This document shows, one piece after another, positions 22,726 through 33,440 of a DNA stretch of 64,000 bases (positions are counted from its first letter, which is position 1; each line of letters begins with the position of its first letter). The stretch lies in NCBI GenBank assembly GCA_030522415.1, contig CM060109.1, forward strand, positions 22,740,661 through 22,804,660. Direction: 5' to 3'. The stretch is from Channallabes apus (lineage: Eukaryota > Chordata > Actinopteri > Siluriformes > Clariidae). Both the position numbers and the translations under genes were made by a program. The notes under the pieces were generated by a model, which saw nothing but the letters and a program-made list of their open reading frames with translations, searched no databases and was not told where the DNA came from.

Positions 22726-24334
22726 TGATAACCCAGTATTTGAAGACGAGAATATGTCTTCCAGTCCACATGTTTCTCCGGAGGATAAGGCCTTCTCCGT
22801 ACAAGATGATGTCGCTACATGGGGTGTTGGGCGAGAGCAGCTCGTTGCTGCTCAGAAATCTGACGCGTCTCTCTCTCGTTGTATTGCTGCAGCTGTAGAT
22901 AGTGCTGAGTTACCTCAACACTCAATGGCATATTTCTTTGACAATGATGTTTTAATGCGAAAGTGGTCACCCTCTGATGTTAAGCATGAGTCAAAGGCTG
23001 TTTTCCAGGTTGTGGTTTCAAAACCATATACAACACAAGTTTTGCGTATTGCCTATGACCATGATCTCGCTGGTCACCTTGGTGTAAGGAAGACCCACCT
23101 CCGCATTTTAAATCATTTCTTTTGGCCTGCCATGAAGTCTGATGTTGCTAAGTACTGTCGGTCATGTCATGTTTGTCAAATTGCAGGGAAACCTAACCAG
23201 GTTATTCCCCCTGCTCCACTTAAACCTATCCCTGTTCTGGGAGAGCCTTTTGAGAGACTTTTGTTAGATTGTGTTGGTCCCCTTCCTCGAACTAAGTCTG
23301 GTAATGTGTATCTGCTAACCCTGATGTGTGCTGCCAAGAGATATCCTGAAGCCATACCCCTGCGTAGCATCAAATCACATGCCATCATTCGAGCACTTAT
23401 TAAATTTTGCACCACCTTTGGTTTGCCCAAATATGTTCAGTCGGACAAAGGTTCAAATTTTATGTCTGCTTTGTTCAAAAAGGTTATGAACCAGCTGAAC
23501 ATACAACACCAGGTTTCTAGTGCCTATCACCCGGAGTCCCAAGGTGCATTAGAGCGTTTCCACCAAACCTTAAAGTCTATGCTCCGATCATACTGTTTGA
23601 ACCATGAAAGTGATTGGGATGAAGGAGTACCATTAGTTCTGTTTGCTATTCGTGATGCTGTGCAGGAGTCTCTTGGATTCAGCCCTGCAGAATTGGTTTT
23701 CGGTCACTCTGTTCGTGGTCCCCTAAAAGTACTGCAGGAAGAGCTACTGTCTCCGAATCCTGGGAAAGGTTCAACTATGAATGTTTTAGATTATGTGAGT
23801 TCCTTTCGTGAACGCCTACATGCAGCATGTGAGGTAGCAAAACGTTCACTTGCCTCCACACAAACTCGAATGAAGAATCATTTTGATAAAAAGGCTGTTG
23901 TGCATCATTTCCAAGCAGGTGACAAAGTGTTGGTTTTGCTACCAGTGCCGGGTTCTGCTCTCCAGGCTAGGTTTTCTGGCCCTTATGTTATTGAGTTAAA
24001 ATTGAGCGATACAGATTATGTTGTAAAAACTCCTGACCGTAAGAGGAAATCTCGTGTGTGCCATATCAATATGCTTAAACATTATGTCACTCGCTCCACC
24101 CCAGATGTCTCTGTCCCAGTGGCCAGTTCAGTAACTGCCTCAGTGGAATCGTCACCCGATGAGTATTCTCCCGAGTTTGATGGTCTCAGATTGGGTCGAG
24201 CTTGTTTTTCCTATGCTAGCCTGCCAAACTCAGAATGGTTGTCAGATATTCAATCTAAACTTAGTCATTTGTCTGAGTCCGCCCAAAAGGACATAGTCAG
24301 TCTCATTGAGAGTTACCCTAAGCTTTTTTTCTGA
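22694..24334 (+). pseudogene. Gypsy A integrase (before RT), 5' copy
   Basis: A 546-codon open frame encodes a complete-looking integrase. It has a zinc-binding HHCC region (GHLGVRKTH ... CRSCHVCQ), a catalytic core with Asp192 (LLLDCVGPLP), Asp251 (VQSDKGSNF) and Glu287 (GALERFHQTLK), i.e. D,D35E, and a C-terminal domain with GDKVLVLLPVPGSALQARF and GPYVIE. It inserts element DNA into chromosomes. All three acidic residues are present. The frame stops at a T7 run (about 24326) just before RT; the RT frame (SDTPSRTTVLQHDIDVG) starts in the +1 phase and is cut at 24409. The same frame problem is present in the second copy, so it predates the duplication. Confidence 0.88.
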
Positions 24335-24409
24335 TACGCCCTCTCGCACTACTGTCCTTCAACATGACATTGATGTTGGTGAGCACTCTCCTGTGAAGCA
24401 GAATACATA

Positions 24410-25273
24410 CAGATGTCGCCATTAGAAACGCGCGTTTCGAGAAAAGGGATCCCGTGACTTGCCGCGGCTTTGCGCGGCTGTGTGCGGCAAGCTGTGAACA
24501 TGCCCTTCATTACCTGTAGGGGGCAGTCGTGTTTCAGTCTGAAGTATTGTGTGTCTACTGAAGCCCGAAAATGTGTCAAAATTAAACTGCGCATGCGTGA
24601 TTGGAGATGCTGTGCCCGCGCTGTGTATCAGTCAGTTGGGAATCATCACGGAGGTTACAACACGGCGTGGCTGCAGCTGGAGTTTGTCGTGTTCGAGGTA
24701 AGTTTAGCTTTCTGTTTTGGATGTGATTCTCGCTTTCATGACTCCCAATTAATGTTCATCTTAATCTCAGGACGTACAATTAGCAATATTTCAGTTTTTA
24801 ATAGTGTGGAGATTCACAAAACACCGTTTTCGTGTAAAAACCTGAACCTACGGAGCCCCCCAGGGGTCCTGTGGTAAATAAATAAATAAATGAAATAATA
24901 ACGAACCGAGCGCGCGGATTAATAAACCGAGATGTGTATTTCTTACCCCCACCCCGAGTGAAAACGGCGTGTTCAGACAAAGCCTCGCCAGTGAGATGCC
25001 ATTTCTGAACAAACTAAGTCGTGTGTGTTAAAGCATTAAATGGTAAAAGAGCACTAGCAATAAACGTTTTTTTTCTGAATCCGAATTTTATTAATAAGTT
25101 ACAAGTTAAATTTCAACTGTAAAGAACCTGTACATATGTTCATACAGTATTGACAGCAGCTCTAATTTGTCTAAATCGCATTGCAGACAAGAAAAAGAAG
25201 TCGAGTCATCCTGTGACCCTGCATGCTTAATCTTTACACACATGATTCTTGTTTCTCACTTTTTCCTTAATCT
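24410..25273 (+). mobile_element. CAGATGTCGCC-terminus element, copy 1 (non-autonomous)
   Basis: It starts CAGATGTCGCCATTAGAAAC immediately after a TA and disrupts Gypsy A. It is homologous, in opposite orientation, to 36927-38737 (less the hAT-like insert there). The body includes CCTGTAGGGGGCAGTCGTG near 24513, a region rich in TAAATAAATAAATGAAATAAT near 24880 and TTTTACCATTTAATGC-type sequence. A third copy of the terminus lies at 27744. TA-flanked CAG ends suggest a Tc1/mariner-type mechanism, but the far end and any transposase are not identified. Translated frames here have no recognisable domain. Confidence 0.6.
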
Positions 25274-26111
25274 CCGGTTCGGTTCTGGTTTCAGTCTGTT
25301 CTCATGAGTTGTGAAGCGAGAGGAACAAAGTATAAATATTGTTCATTTGCTAAATTAAGTATCATGAATTTTAATTGAATATCTATCTCTATTTTTTTCA
25401 CAGCAGTTTGTGACTGAAAGTGTGTCTGCATCTGACTTCAGGAGTTTCCTGACCAACCGGATCTAACGGTCATATTTAAAAATCATAACGTACAAAACGT
25501 TTCTGTTAGTGTTTAATTTTGTTTCTATGATTAATACTTATTTGTGGTGTTTTATGTTTTGTACATCTTTTCAAATTGAGACCTCATTTGTAAGTTACTG
25601 TTTTCTCGTTTTTCTATAAATTAATCAAATGTTTGCTTGTTATTAAATGTATTTTTTATTAAAAAAATAAACGAATCTGTTTTATTATTTGCTGAGAGTG
25701 TGGTTTATTTATTTATCATATTTGGTCATTATAACATGCATTAGGGAGCATTATCTCTGCGAAGTGTGTCCGCTATCTGGGAATTAATTACCTTTACTTG
25801 GCTATTTTAAATAAATCTAATTTGTGCATTAAATATAATTATGTAACTTACTTGATTTCTTTGATTGTTTCTTTGATTATGTGTAAAGAAAATACAATTT
25901 ATATATTCGTGTTTAATTACAAAAAAAACATTTTAATGGTTAGTGATTGTTGCAGACATTCACATTATTTTTTGGGGAAGAGCTTGGCTTGTACAGGCTA
26001 CTCATCAGCAGTCGGCGCCCTGCTGTAACCAGAAGATCAAAGGAGCAGTTATCGGTTGACACGTAGCCTTCTGAGTTTGGAGACCCACAGAACCCCCACT
26101 GTATTATAATG
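25274..26111. other. AT-rich stretch, no gene recognised
   Basis: No coding region is supported. About 25905-25965 (GTTTAATTACAAAAAAAACA, TTAGTGATTGTTGCAGACAT) is the reverse complement of 30262-30325, so part of the R mosaic repeat is present here in inverted orientation. CAAAGGAGCAGTTATCGG at 26038 echoes CAAAGGGGCAGTTATCGG at about 30205. Confidence 0.5.
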
Positions 26112-26425
26112 CCTCTTCTCACCTTTCATTCATGATTTCGCTGATGGGGGAATTCGTACAATTTGGGGTTTTTAAAAACAGTTAACAAGGCCGAGTAGAC
26201 GTCTCTGCCTAAAATGTTTTTCGCCAGCAAAACACCTCTCTCTCTCTCTCTCTCTGTGAATATATATATATATATATTCACAATCACATTCCAGCTCTTA
26301 TTCCCAGCCGTGGTCAAATAATGGATGAAATAATTATTCAATGCTGGACACAAACAGCAAAAAATATGAAAAGCCCTAAGCACTTTATTGCTTTTCATCA
26401 TGTTTTTTGCTGTTTGTGTCCAGTA

Positions 26426-26456
<31 letters not shown>

Positions 26457-26800
26457 TAGTTAATTCATGTCTATGATCTAAAAAAATATAAAAACATATG
26501 ATCTTTTTGAGTTATGAGTTGTTTTTTATTATTCATAAGACAACCTTTCAGTTTTGTAAATATTCTAGTTATAGTGTGTTAAGTCTTTCTTAAACGGTTT
26601 TGAGAATTAGACCATCCAGCTAAGATCAATATTATTAATATTAAGCATTTTATTTCTATTTATTCTATGCTTTGCTGGAGAAATACATTTTAGGCAGAGA
26701 CGTCTCGGTCTTGTAAAATAGTTTTAAACCCCTGAATTGTGCCAATTCCCCCATCCGAAACTGGTTTGATAACTTCTCACCTATCAAAGGTGAGAAGAGG
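26112..26800. mobile_element. MITE-like element with about 105-bp inverted ends
   Basis: The left end (CCTCTTCTCACCTTTC ... GACGTCTCTGCCTAAAATG, to about 26215) is the reverse complement, with differences, of the right end (CATTTTAGGCAGAGACGTCT from about 26690 ... GGTGAGAAGAGG). The middle holds (TC)n and (TA)n runs, a 30-base hairpin at 26343-26432, and an approximately 110-base segment (26465-26640) that recurs inverted at about 48840-48960. No target duplication is obvious and there is no coding capacity. Confidence 0.75.
26343..26432. repeat. Perfect-looking hairpin inside the MITE-like element
   Basis: CTGGACACAAACAGCAAAAA with TATGAAAAG on the left and CTTTTCAT with TTTTTTGCTGTTTGTGTCCAG on the right are complementary over about 30 bases, with a loop of about 14 bases containing TAAGCACTTTATTG. 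Confidence 0.8.
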
Positions 26801-26842
26801 GACTGAGCTGTAACTGAGCGCGCTTTCACATTTTACTGTAAA

Positions 26843-26882
<40 letters not shown>
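26843..26882. repeat. (AC)n microsatellite
   Basis: About twenty uninterrupted AC units. Confidence 0.98.
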
Positions 26883-26886
<4 letters not shown>

Positions 26887-26960
26887 GGCACGTGCAGAGG
26901 GGGGAGGGCGGCGGGCACTTGAGCACCCGCCCCTTGCCTCCAGGATGCCTCAAGTATGGG

Positions 26961-27100
26961 CGTAAATTTCATTTAACAGTAGGGGGGACAATAAATATCA
27001 AATTTCTCATGAGCAATTTTTGAAGGGGACACATATAATACAGTCAAATTGTACTTATAAAGATATGTCCCCACAGTGAAAAACTTTGCTTCTATCATTA
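26961..27100 (+). repeat. GGGCGTAAATTT terminus, possible partner of 34060-34110
   Basis: GGGCGTAAATTTCATTT followed by GGGGGGACAAT and GGGGACACAT resembles, in inverted form, the end at about 34045-34108 (GGTGGGGACACATCCCC ... AAATCTACGCCCCTG). Together they may be the ends of one older element now opened by many insertions. The match is short. Confidence 0.35.
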
Positions 27101-27743
27101 TTATTGTAGCACGGAGACTGCACCATTATGGTTATTTTCAAAGTTTTTCTCAGGTTCAATGACAAAGCAGATTTTTCTTCAAAACTATTTATTGCATTGT
27201 TTATGTTGTTTACAGTCAAGCCATCAACATACAATAAAATGTAAACATGAGATCTAAACTAAAAACTGTGCTGCCTGTGCTGGTGCTGGCAATATCATCT
27301 CTTTGTTCTGCTGTCTCCGGCTCCCTCCCTGGTCCTGAATCTGCCCCTTCCTCTACTCTCACTGTCTCAGAACAGACTGACTCCTGAAGCAGAAAAAAAT
27401 GCAGGAAAAGATGTTTTCCATACTCATAATAACTTGTTTACATTACACTTGCTAAATTGAAAGATCATACTGTAAATTGGTGAGCCTATTACTTTCTACT
27501 AAACAGCCACAACTCAAAAAACATTAAAGAAATTGTTCACCCCCCAAAAATTGTAAAAAATCTGTCATTATCCCTTCAATAAAAGCACCACACTTACCCA
27601 ACACTGTACATCTGATTGACCCTGGTCTACCTGTCCCTCAATAATTTCTGTCTCCTTTGCCTGTGATTGATATTGTGACATTAGTATTTTCATAAGCACC
27701 CATTCTTAAAGCCAAATTTCCTTAATATGTGAACTTGTACTTA

Positions 27744-28390
27744 CAGATGTCGCCATTAAAAACCCGCGTGTTTTCCCGCGGGATGCCGCAATTTAGCGCG
27801 CGACTTGCCGGAGGCAACATTCGGGAATTTAAAGTAAATGTGTTGTGCTTCACTGAATATCCGCCAGATGGCGCATAGAAGGACTTTATCTAAAAGCCGG
27901 TGGTCCGGGAAAGTCAGTTTTCCTATGTTTCCCCGGTGACGCGCAGATTCAAATCATGACGTCACTCGCTACCTAACGCTGAGAAGGCGAACGAGGATTT
28001 TAACAGTTTTTCTCTCGTTTTAAAGTGTTTTTATGAACTTTTTGAATTAAACAAATAACCTATGCATAATAATCGAGTGTCTTTTCGCTTTTTTTTGTAT
28101 ATTTGAAGATAATTCATACGTTTTAAGCCGCTGCAAAAGGCTGGTTTGCTGGGCGAGTACTGACATCACGACTACTTTTATTACACCTACATTTGTTTAT
28201 TTGTATATGTATGTTATTAATATTAATTTTTTAGAGATTGTGTGTGCGTGCACGGAGAGTTTGTGTTGATAAGTGTATGTGGATAAGTTGATAAGTGTAT
28301 CAGAAAGCATTAAAATGTTCATTTGAATTAAAATGACACACACGTCTGTATATACAGTATATCAATTACATATATATCAATTTCATTAGT
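27744..28390 (+). mobile_element. CAGATGTCGCC-terminus element, copy 3 (end only)
   Basis: After TA, the sequence CAGATGTCGCCATTAAAAAC repeats the terminus seen at 24410 and 38737, but the body soon differs (GATGCCGCAATTTAGCGCGC, CCGCCAGATGGCGCATAG). It is thus a related family member or a different element sharing the end. The right boundary is arbitrary, set at the start of the R repeat. Confidence 0.45.
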
Positions 28391-28909
28391 TCGTTCATTC
28401 TATTTGAAGCTTCGGATGTTTTTTTTTTTTTTTTGGTTTGGTTAGATTAGTTCTGAACTCGCTTCCGTGAAACTATCGCTAAAACAATGTACTGAGCCCT
28501 CCTGAGGATATAAAGCTTTATTATTGTATTTGAATAAATAATCAGATCTACAGCAGATAATAAACTATGGTGTGTCATAACCGAAGCAAACACCACGATT
28601 ATGCCTCGTTTCGTTCGACGGGAACGTGGTTCACTTGGCCGCGGTGTATTATAAACCTGTGGAATGTTTCACTGTTTATGCTCACATAAGAGGAATAAAA
28701 GCGAGTGAAATGTGGAAATGATGTGTGGCAACTCAATGAGAACTAAAGCAATGATTTCGGTAACTCCACTGAGTGTAACATCTGCATAGTGACACTGAAC
28801 ATATTCACTTTTCCGTTTACCTCTGAAAAAAAAGCTGTATTTTGTTTCTTTATATTTAGAGTTTTTATAACAGTAGAACAAGTACCCGCGCGCACGCACA
28901 CACATAGAT

Positions 28910-28941
<32 letters not shown>

Positions 28942-29408
28942 ACACACTCCCCTGAGCCCTCGGGAAACATCCAATCACCGTCGGTATACAAATGAGTCAA
29001 GACGTAGCCTAACGTGGTGTCGTGTCGGATTTCAGTGGTCACGGAGCGGGAAGACTTTGAAGAAGCTGCAGTGACAGTAAACAGCTGAACAACTTCACTT
29101 TTCCGTTTACCTCTGAGGAAAAAAAGCTGTATTTTGTTTGTTTATATTTAGAATTTTTATAGTAGTATAAGAGAAAGTTATAGTTTGGTCTGTACTGTAG
29201 TTCGCACCCTTGTAGAGAATAAATAAATGAATAACACCTTCATATCCCCTCTCAAGAGTGTCATAGTCCATTGTTAGTTTTAATGATCTGGCTGAAACTA
29301 ATTATCACTACATAAGTACCCTAACACCATTGATCATGAGTCTCAGCTGAACCTAATTCTATACTTGTAACAGAAAATGTAGATGCAGATTCCAAATGTG
29401 TATTTATA

Positions 29409-29409
29409 T

Positions 29410-29450
<41 letters not shown>

Positions 29451-29480
29451 ATGTGTGTGTGTGTGTGTGTGTGTGTGTAG
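29409..29480. repeat. (GATA)n then (GT)n microsatellite
   Basis: About ten GATA units followed by about thirteen GT units. The corresponding position in the 55-kb copy (about 55266-55300) is much shorter, showing length change between copies. Confidence 0.97.
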
Positions 29481-29647
29481 GCTCTACGCAGGGGCAAGAG
29501 AGGGCAGCGCACCCTTAAATGTCTGCACATGTTACATGTTAATATATTCCTAAAATGTATATATTACAAGTTGATAAACTGATCTGCGGTAGCGGAAAAA
29601 TCCGCTGAAAATAGGACAGGCTGCAGCGCACACGCACACACACACAT

Positions 29648-29678
<31 letters not shown>

Positions 29679-30003
29679 GACACACCTCCCTTGAGCCCTG
29701 CGTCTGTCGGATTTCAGCGGTCACGGAAAGACTTTGAAGCAGTTTATATATGAATCTAAGCTTGAACTTATCAGCATTGTAAATATATAATACTTTTCAA
29801 ATAAAATCGCTATTACTTTGACCCTGAAGTTTAGTTTAGCACACACAAAAAACAGAAAAGTCATTTCTGGTAAATCAACGGAATGTGTAGTTTATTTACA
29901 GTAATTCATTAAAAAATGAATATACATTGTACAGTACACGGTAAACACGGGAAAGATTACAAAATGAAAAAACAAACAGTGTCTACTTTATAAACAGCTT
30001 AGT

Positions 30004-30288
30004 ATGTGCGTCGAGATGCTGAAATCCCTTGCATGTTTTTGCTTCCAAGTGGAGAGATATTTGACCGATAGCCTAGAACAAAAGATCTATAGGTGTGATC
30101 ACAACCCCCTCCGACGGACCGTGCCATCAATCACTGACCACCTCAGAAGTTCCCTCCAATGTATGGCTGCAATACTTGTTTTGCAAGTATTTTTAACACC
30201 ATTCAAAGGGGCAGTTATCGGCTATGACACGTTGAAGGAGAACTTAATAGTTCTCAAAAATAGTGTAAATGTCTGCAACAATCACTAA
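30004..30288 (+). other. Unrecognised 94-codon frame inside repeat R
   Basis: The frame begins MCVEMLKSLACFCF and contains RYLTDSLEQKIYRCDHNP and SITDHLRSSLQCMAAILVLQ. A nearly identical frame lies at 40860-41090 on the minus strand. Near identity of the DNA means that its conservation does not by itself show selection. I see no known domain, and it may be a chance frame. Confidence 0.2.
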
Positions 30289-30290
30289 CC

Positions 30291-30729
30291 ATTAAAATGT
30301 TTAGTTTTTTTTGTAATTAAACACGAAAATATTAATTATATTTCCATATATACACACACATAGACACACACACACACACGGACGTAGGTTTGCTACCTAT
30401 GACTCCAACTAATACCCCATCCCCCAATCCCCTTTTCCACCCACCAACCCCCAACCCCCTGCCCCATCCACCTACCAACCTCCCACCCCAACTATGTCCA
30501 CTGAATACATGTTTTTCTTAATATGGTGCGAAATCACTTCACATTAATACTAGCAATGCTTCAATTTATATTAATCCACTCGAAATGCAATTCATTAAGT
30601 TAAATTAAGGAATAGTGTAAAGTTAAAGGAATGTTTCATAACTGACAAAAAGATAGTCTTTAATAAAATAAAAACTATTCTTTATTGAGCCCTAGTGCAA
30701 ATGAAACATCTCAATCATCTGTATATATA
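30291..30729. other. C-rich and AT-rich non-coding stretch
   Basis: It contains (AC) runs near 30352-30380, CGGACGTAGGTTTGCTACC at 30380 (reminiscent of a hAT terminus), and a pyrimidine-rich part at 30415-30495 (CCCCATCCCCCAATCCCC). No gene is seen. Confidence 0.5.
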
Positions 30730-32350
30730 CAGTGCTGTGAAAAACTATTTGCCCCCCCTCCTGATTTCTTATTCTTTTGCATGTTTGTCACACAATATGT
30801 TTCTGATCATCAAACACATTTAACTATTAGTCAAAGACAACACAAGTAAACACAAAATGCAGTTTTTAAATGAGGGGTTTTGTTATTTAGGGAGAAAAAA
30901 ATCCAAACCTACATGGCCCTGTGTGAAAAAGTAGTTGCCCCCTAAACCTAATAACTGGTTGGGCCACCCTTAGCAGCAATAACTGCAATCAAGCGTTTGC
31001 GATAACTTGCAACGAGTCTTTTACAGCGCTCTGGAGGAATTTTGGCTCACTCATCTTTGCAGAATTGTTGTAATTTAGCTTTATTTGAGGGTTTTCTAGC
31101 ATGAACCGCCTTTTTAAGGTCATGCCACAACATCTCAATAGGATTCAGGTCAGGACTTTGACTAGGCCACTCCAAAGTCTTCATATTGTTTTTCTTCAGC
31201 CATTCAGAGGTGGATTTGCTGGTGTGTTTTGGGTCATTGTCCTGCTGCAGCACCCGAGATCGCTTCAGCTTGAGTTGACGAACAGATGGCCAGACATTCT
31301 CCTTCAGGATTTTTTGGTAGACAGTAGAATTCATGGTTCCATCTATCACAGCAAGCCTTCCAGGTCCTGAAGCAGCAAAACAACCCCAGACCACCACCCT
31401 ACCACCACCATATTTTACTGTTGGTATGATGTTCTTTTTCTGAAATGCTGTGTTACTTTTACGCCAGATGTAACGGGACACGCACCTTCCAAAAAGTTCA
31501 ACTTTTGTCTCGTCGGTCCACAAGGTATTTTCTCAAAAGTCTTGGCAATCATTGAGATGTTTTTTTAGCAAAATTGAGACGAGCCTTAATGTTCTTTTTG
31601 TTTAAAAGTGGTTTGTGCCTTGGAAATCTGCCATGCAGGCCGTTTTTGCCCAGTCTCTTTCTTATGGTGGAGTAGTGAACACTGACCTTAATTGAGGCAA
31701 GTGAGGCCTGCAGTTCTTTAGATGTTGTCCTGGGGTCTTTTGTGGCCTCTCGGATGAGTTGTCTCTGCGCTCTTGGGGTAATTTTGGTCGGCCGGCCACT
31801 CCGGGGAAGGTTCACCACTGTTCCATGTTTTTGCCATTTGTGGATAATGGCTCTCACTGTGGTTCGCTGGAGTCCCAAAGCTTTAGAAATGGCTTTATAA
31901 CCTTTACCAGACTGATAGATCTCAATTACGTTTGTTCTCATTTGTTACTGAATTTTTTTGGATCTTGGCATGATGTCTAGCTTTTGAGGTGCTTTTGGTC
32001 TACTTCTCTGTGTCAGGTAGCTCCTATTTAAGTGATTTCTTGATTGAAACAGGTGTGGCAGTAATCAGGCCTGGGGGTGACTACAGAAATTTAACTCAGG
32101 TGTGATAAACCACAGTTAAGTTATTTTTTAACAAGGGGGGCAATCACTTTTTCACACAGGGCCATGTAGATTTTGAGTTTTTTTTCTCCCTTAATAATGT
32201 AAAACTTCATTTAAAAACTGCATTTTGTGTTCAATTATGTTATCTTTGACTAATAGTTAACGGTTTTTGATGAGCAGAAACATTTAAGTGTGACAAACAT
32301 GCAAAAGAATAAGAAATCAGGAAGGTGGCAAATAGTTTTTCACACCACTG
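30730..32350 (-). mobile_element. Tc1 element, family 1, copy 1
   Basis: The left end CAGTGCTGTGAAAAACTATT and right end AATAGTTTTTCACACCACTG are inverted copies; TA dinucleotides at 30728-30729 and 32351-32352 are the target duplication. Length 1621 bp is the usual Tc1 size. Longer subterminal inverted repeats extend inward (AAATCAGGA, CATGCAAAAGAATAAG). It carries one transposase gene on the minus strand, broken. A close relative sits at 61570-63187. Confidence 0.95.
30948..31971 (-). pseudogene. Tc1 transposase, disrupted
   Basis: The start is the ATG at 31971 (MPRSKKIQ), followed by a TAA in codon 9 where the sister copy has Glu. The paired-like DNA-binding region follows (YQSGKGYKAISKALGLQRTT, RSGRPTKI). 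A poly(A) run after the NFAK codons has 7 A where the sister has 9, shifting the frame. TGG-to-TGA changes at 31533-31535 and 31047-31049 add stops. The catalytic core otherwise keeps WTDET, QQDNDPKHTSK and NPIEMLW (DD34E complete, Glu included). The C-terminus extends to 30948, longer than the sister's. The enzyme would cut and paste the element at TA sites; this copy cannot be translated whole. Confidence 0.93.
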
Positions 32351-33125
32351 TATAAAAGTAGATTACATCTAAACATGAACTACTAGGTAGAGTACCACAC
32401 AACAGCTCAATGCCTATTGCTCCTATATGAAGGAGACAAAAACATGCCTTCGCCTCTCGTTAACAAAAATAAACTGCTGGCATATTTGTTTGACATCAAT
32501 ATTGTCCAGGCTGTTCTTTTTTTCGTCTGATAAACACTAAAGATGATATTTTGTAGAATGCTGAAAACCTGTAATCATTGATTTACATAGTATTTGTTTT
32601 TCCTGCTACGGAAGTCAATGTTTTCAGCTTTTTTCCCCAATATCTTATTTTGTATTCAACAAAATAAAGAAAATCATTAAAGTTTGGAACCACTTAAGGA
32701 TTAAATAGTGAGTAAAGTTTTTTTGGGGGTGAACAATGGCTTTGACCCTAACTCTTCCCCTCTGACTGCACTAGGACCGGACAGCATTGCCACCTGATGA
32801 AATAGCGTGACAAAAAAGTGAAATGTCAGTTCAAAACTTTTGCCAAAAACACTAATGAATCACTTACATCCTCAGCCTATCACTCCTCATAATGCTAAAT
32901 ATTAGTATAATCAACATGTATAATACATGCACACATATTATATGTTATATACTGTATAATCAACATTCAGATTGACCTCCTGTGAACTCGCCTCTTCACC
33001 TGAACTACAACATGGCTGATCTGCTTCTGTCCCCTAATTGAAAAACATTGAGGGATTCCTTATGAGCATGGACAGAGAATGCCTCAGCCTATTATTGGTA
33101 ACAATGTTAAATCTCAGGACAACTA
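32351..33125. other. Non-coding stretch between Tc1 elements
   Basis: AT-rich sequence with no recognisable frame or repeat end. Confidence 0.5.
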
Positions 33126-33440
33126 CAGTGGCTTGCAAAAGTATTCGCCCCCCCCCGTGAACTTTTCCACATTTTGTCACATTACAGCCACAAACATGAA
33201 TCAATTTTATTGGAATTCCACGTGAAAGACCAATACAAAGTGGTGTACACGCGAGAAGTGGAACGAAAATCATACATGATTTCAAACATTTTTTTTTTTA
33301 CAAATAAATAACTGAAAAGTGGGGTGTGTGTAATTATTCAGCCCCCTTTGGTCTGAGTGCAGTCAGTTGGCCATAGACATTGCCTGATGAGTGCTAATGA
33401 CTAGCGAGCACCTGTGTGTAATCTACACTCTCTCCATCGC
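33126..33440 (+). mobile_element. Tc1 terminus, truncated (family 2)
   Basis: After TA (33124-33125) the sequence CAGTGGCTTGCAAAAGTATT opens a Tc1-type end, followed by the family's long subterminal region (TTTTCCACATTTTGTCACAT, CAATTTTATTGGAATTCCAC, AATTATTCAGCCCCCTTTGG). It fades near 33440, before any transposase codons. There is no opposite end in the window, so this is a broken copy. Confidence 0.85.

Larger units (their letters stand above)
11209..24409 (+). mobile_element. Gypsy A retrotransposon, 5' copy, with nested insertions
   Basis: The element has a truncated 5' LTR, a primer binding site, gag, then (after nested insertions) the gag C-terminus, protease and integrase, and the first codons of reverse transcriptase. 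It is cut at 24409, where a TA dinucleotide is followed by the unrelated CAGATGTCGCC element. The gag is split at about 12687/21907: the protein sequence resumes in phase with the family pattern (EEFK before, CISDKIVVYLNE after). Integrase precedes RT, the gene order known from Gmr1-like Gypsy elements. The missing 3' half is represented by the near-identical copy at 41878-45969. Confidence 0.85.
28390..30290 (+). repeat. Mosaic repeat R, copy 1
   Basis: The stretch from ATTAGTTCGTTCATTCTATTTG to about 30045 recurs in direct orientation at 54495-55797, and 29740-30215 recurs inverted at 40890-41340. It has an internal duplication: CTTTTCCGTTTACCTCTGA followed by AAAAAGCTGTATTTTGTTT occurs near 28797 and again near 29099. 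It contains (CA)n at 28911-28935 and 29628-29684, (GATA)n at 29410-29448 and (GT)n at 29452-29478. The frame 30004-30288 is almost unchanged in the 40.9-kb copy but matches no domain I recognise. The family is not one I can name. Confidence 0.6.

Noticed and set aside
24470..24877. 135-codon frame with GTAAGT-like donor, possible host exon
   Set aside because: The region is a repeated element present inverted at 38 kb, where the frame is not preserved in the same form (the matching frame 38438-38677 diverges). No domain is recognisable.
28669..28995. Cys/Val-rich frames near (CA)n repeats
   Set aside because: The CVCVCV and HTHTHT stretches are translations of the microsatellite, not genes. 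The same applies near 2900-3150, 29321-29724 and 54561-54927.
29409..29480. CRISPR-like array
   Set aside because: The repeats are GATA and GT microsatellites without spacers, in a vertebrate-type genome.
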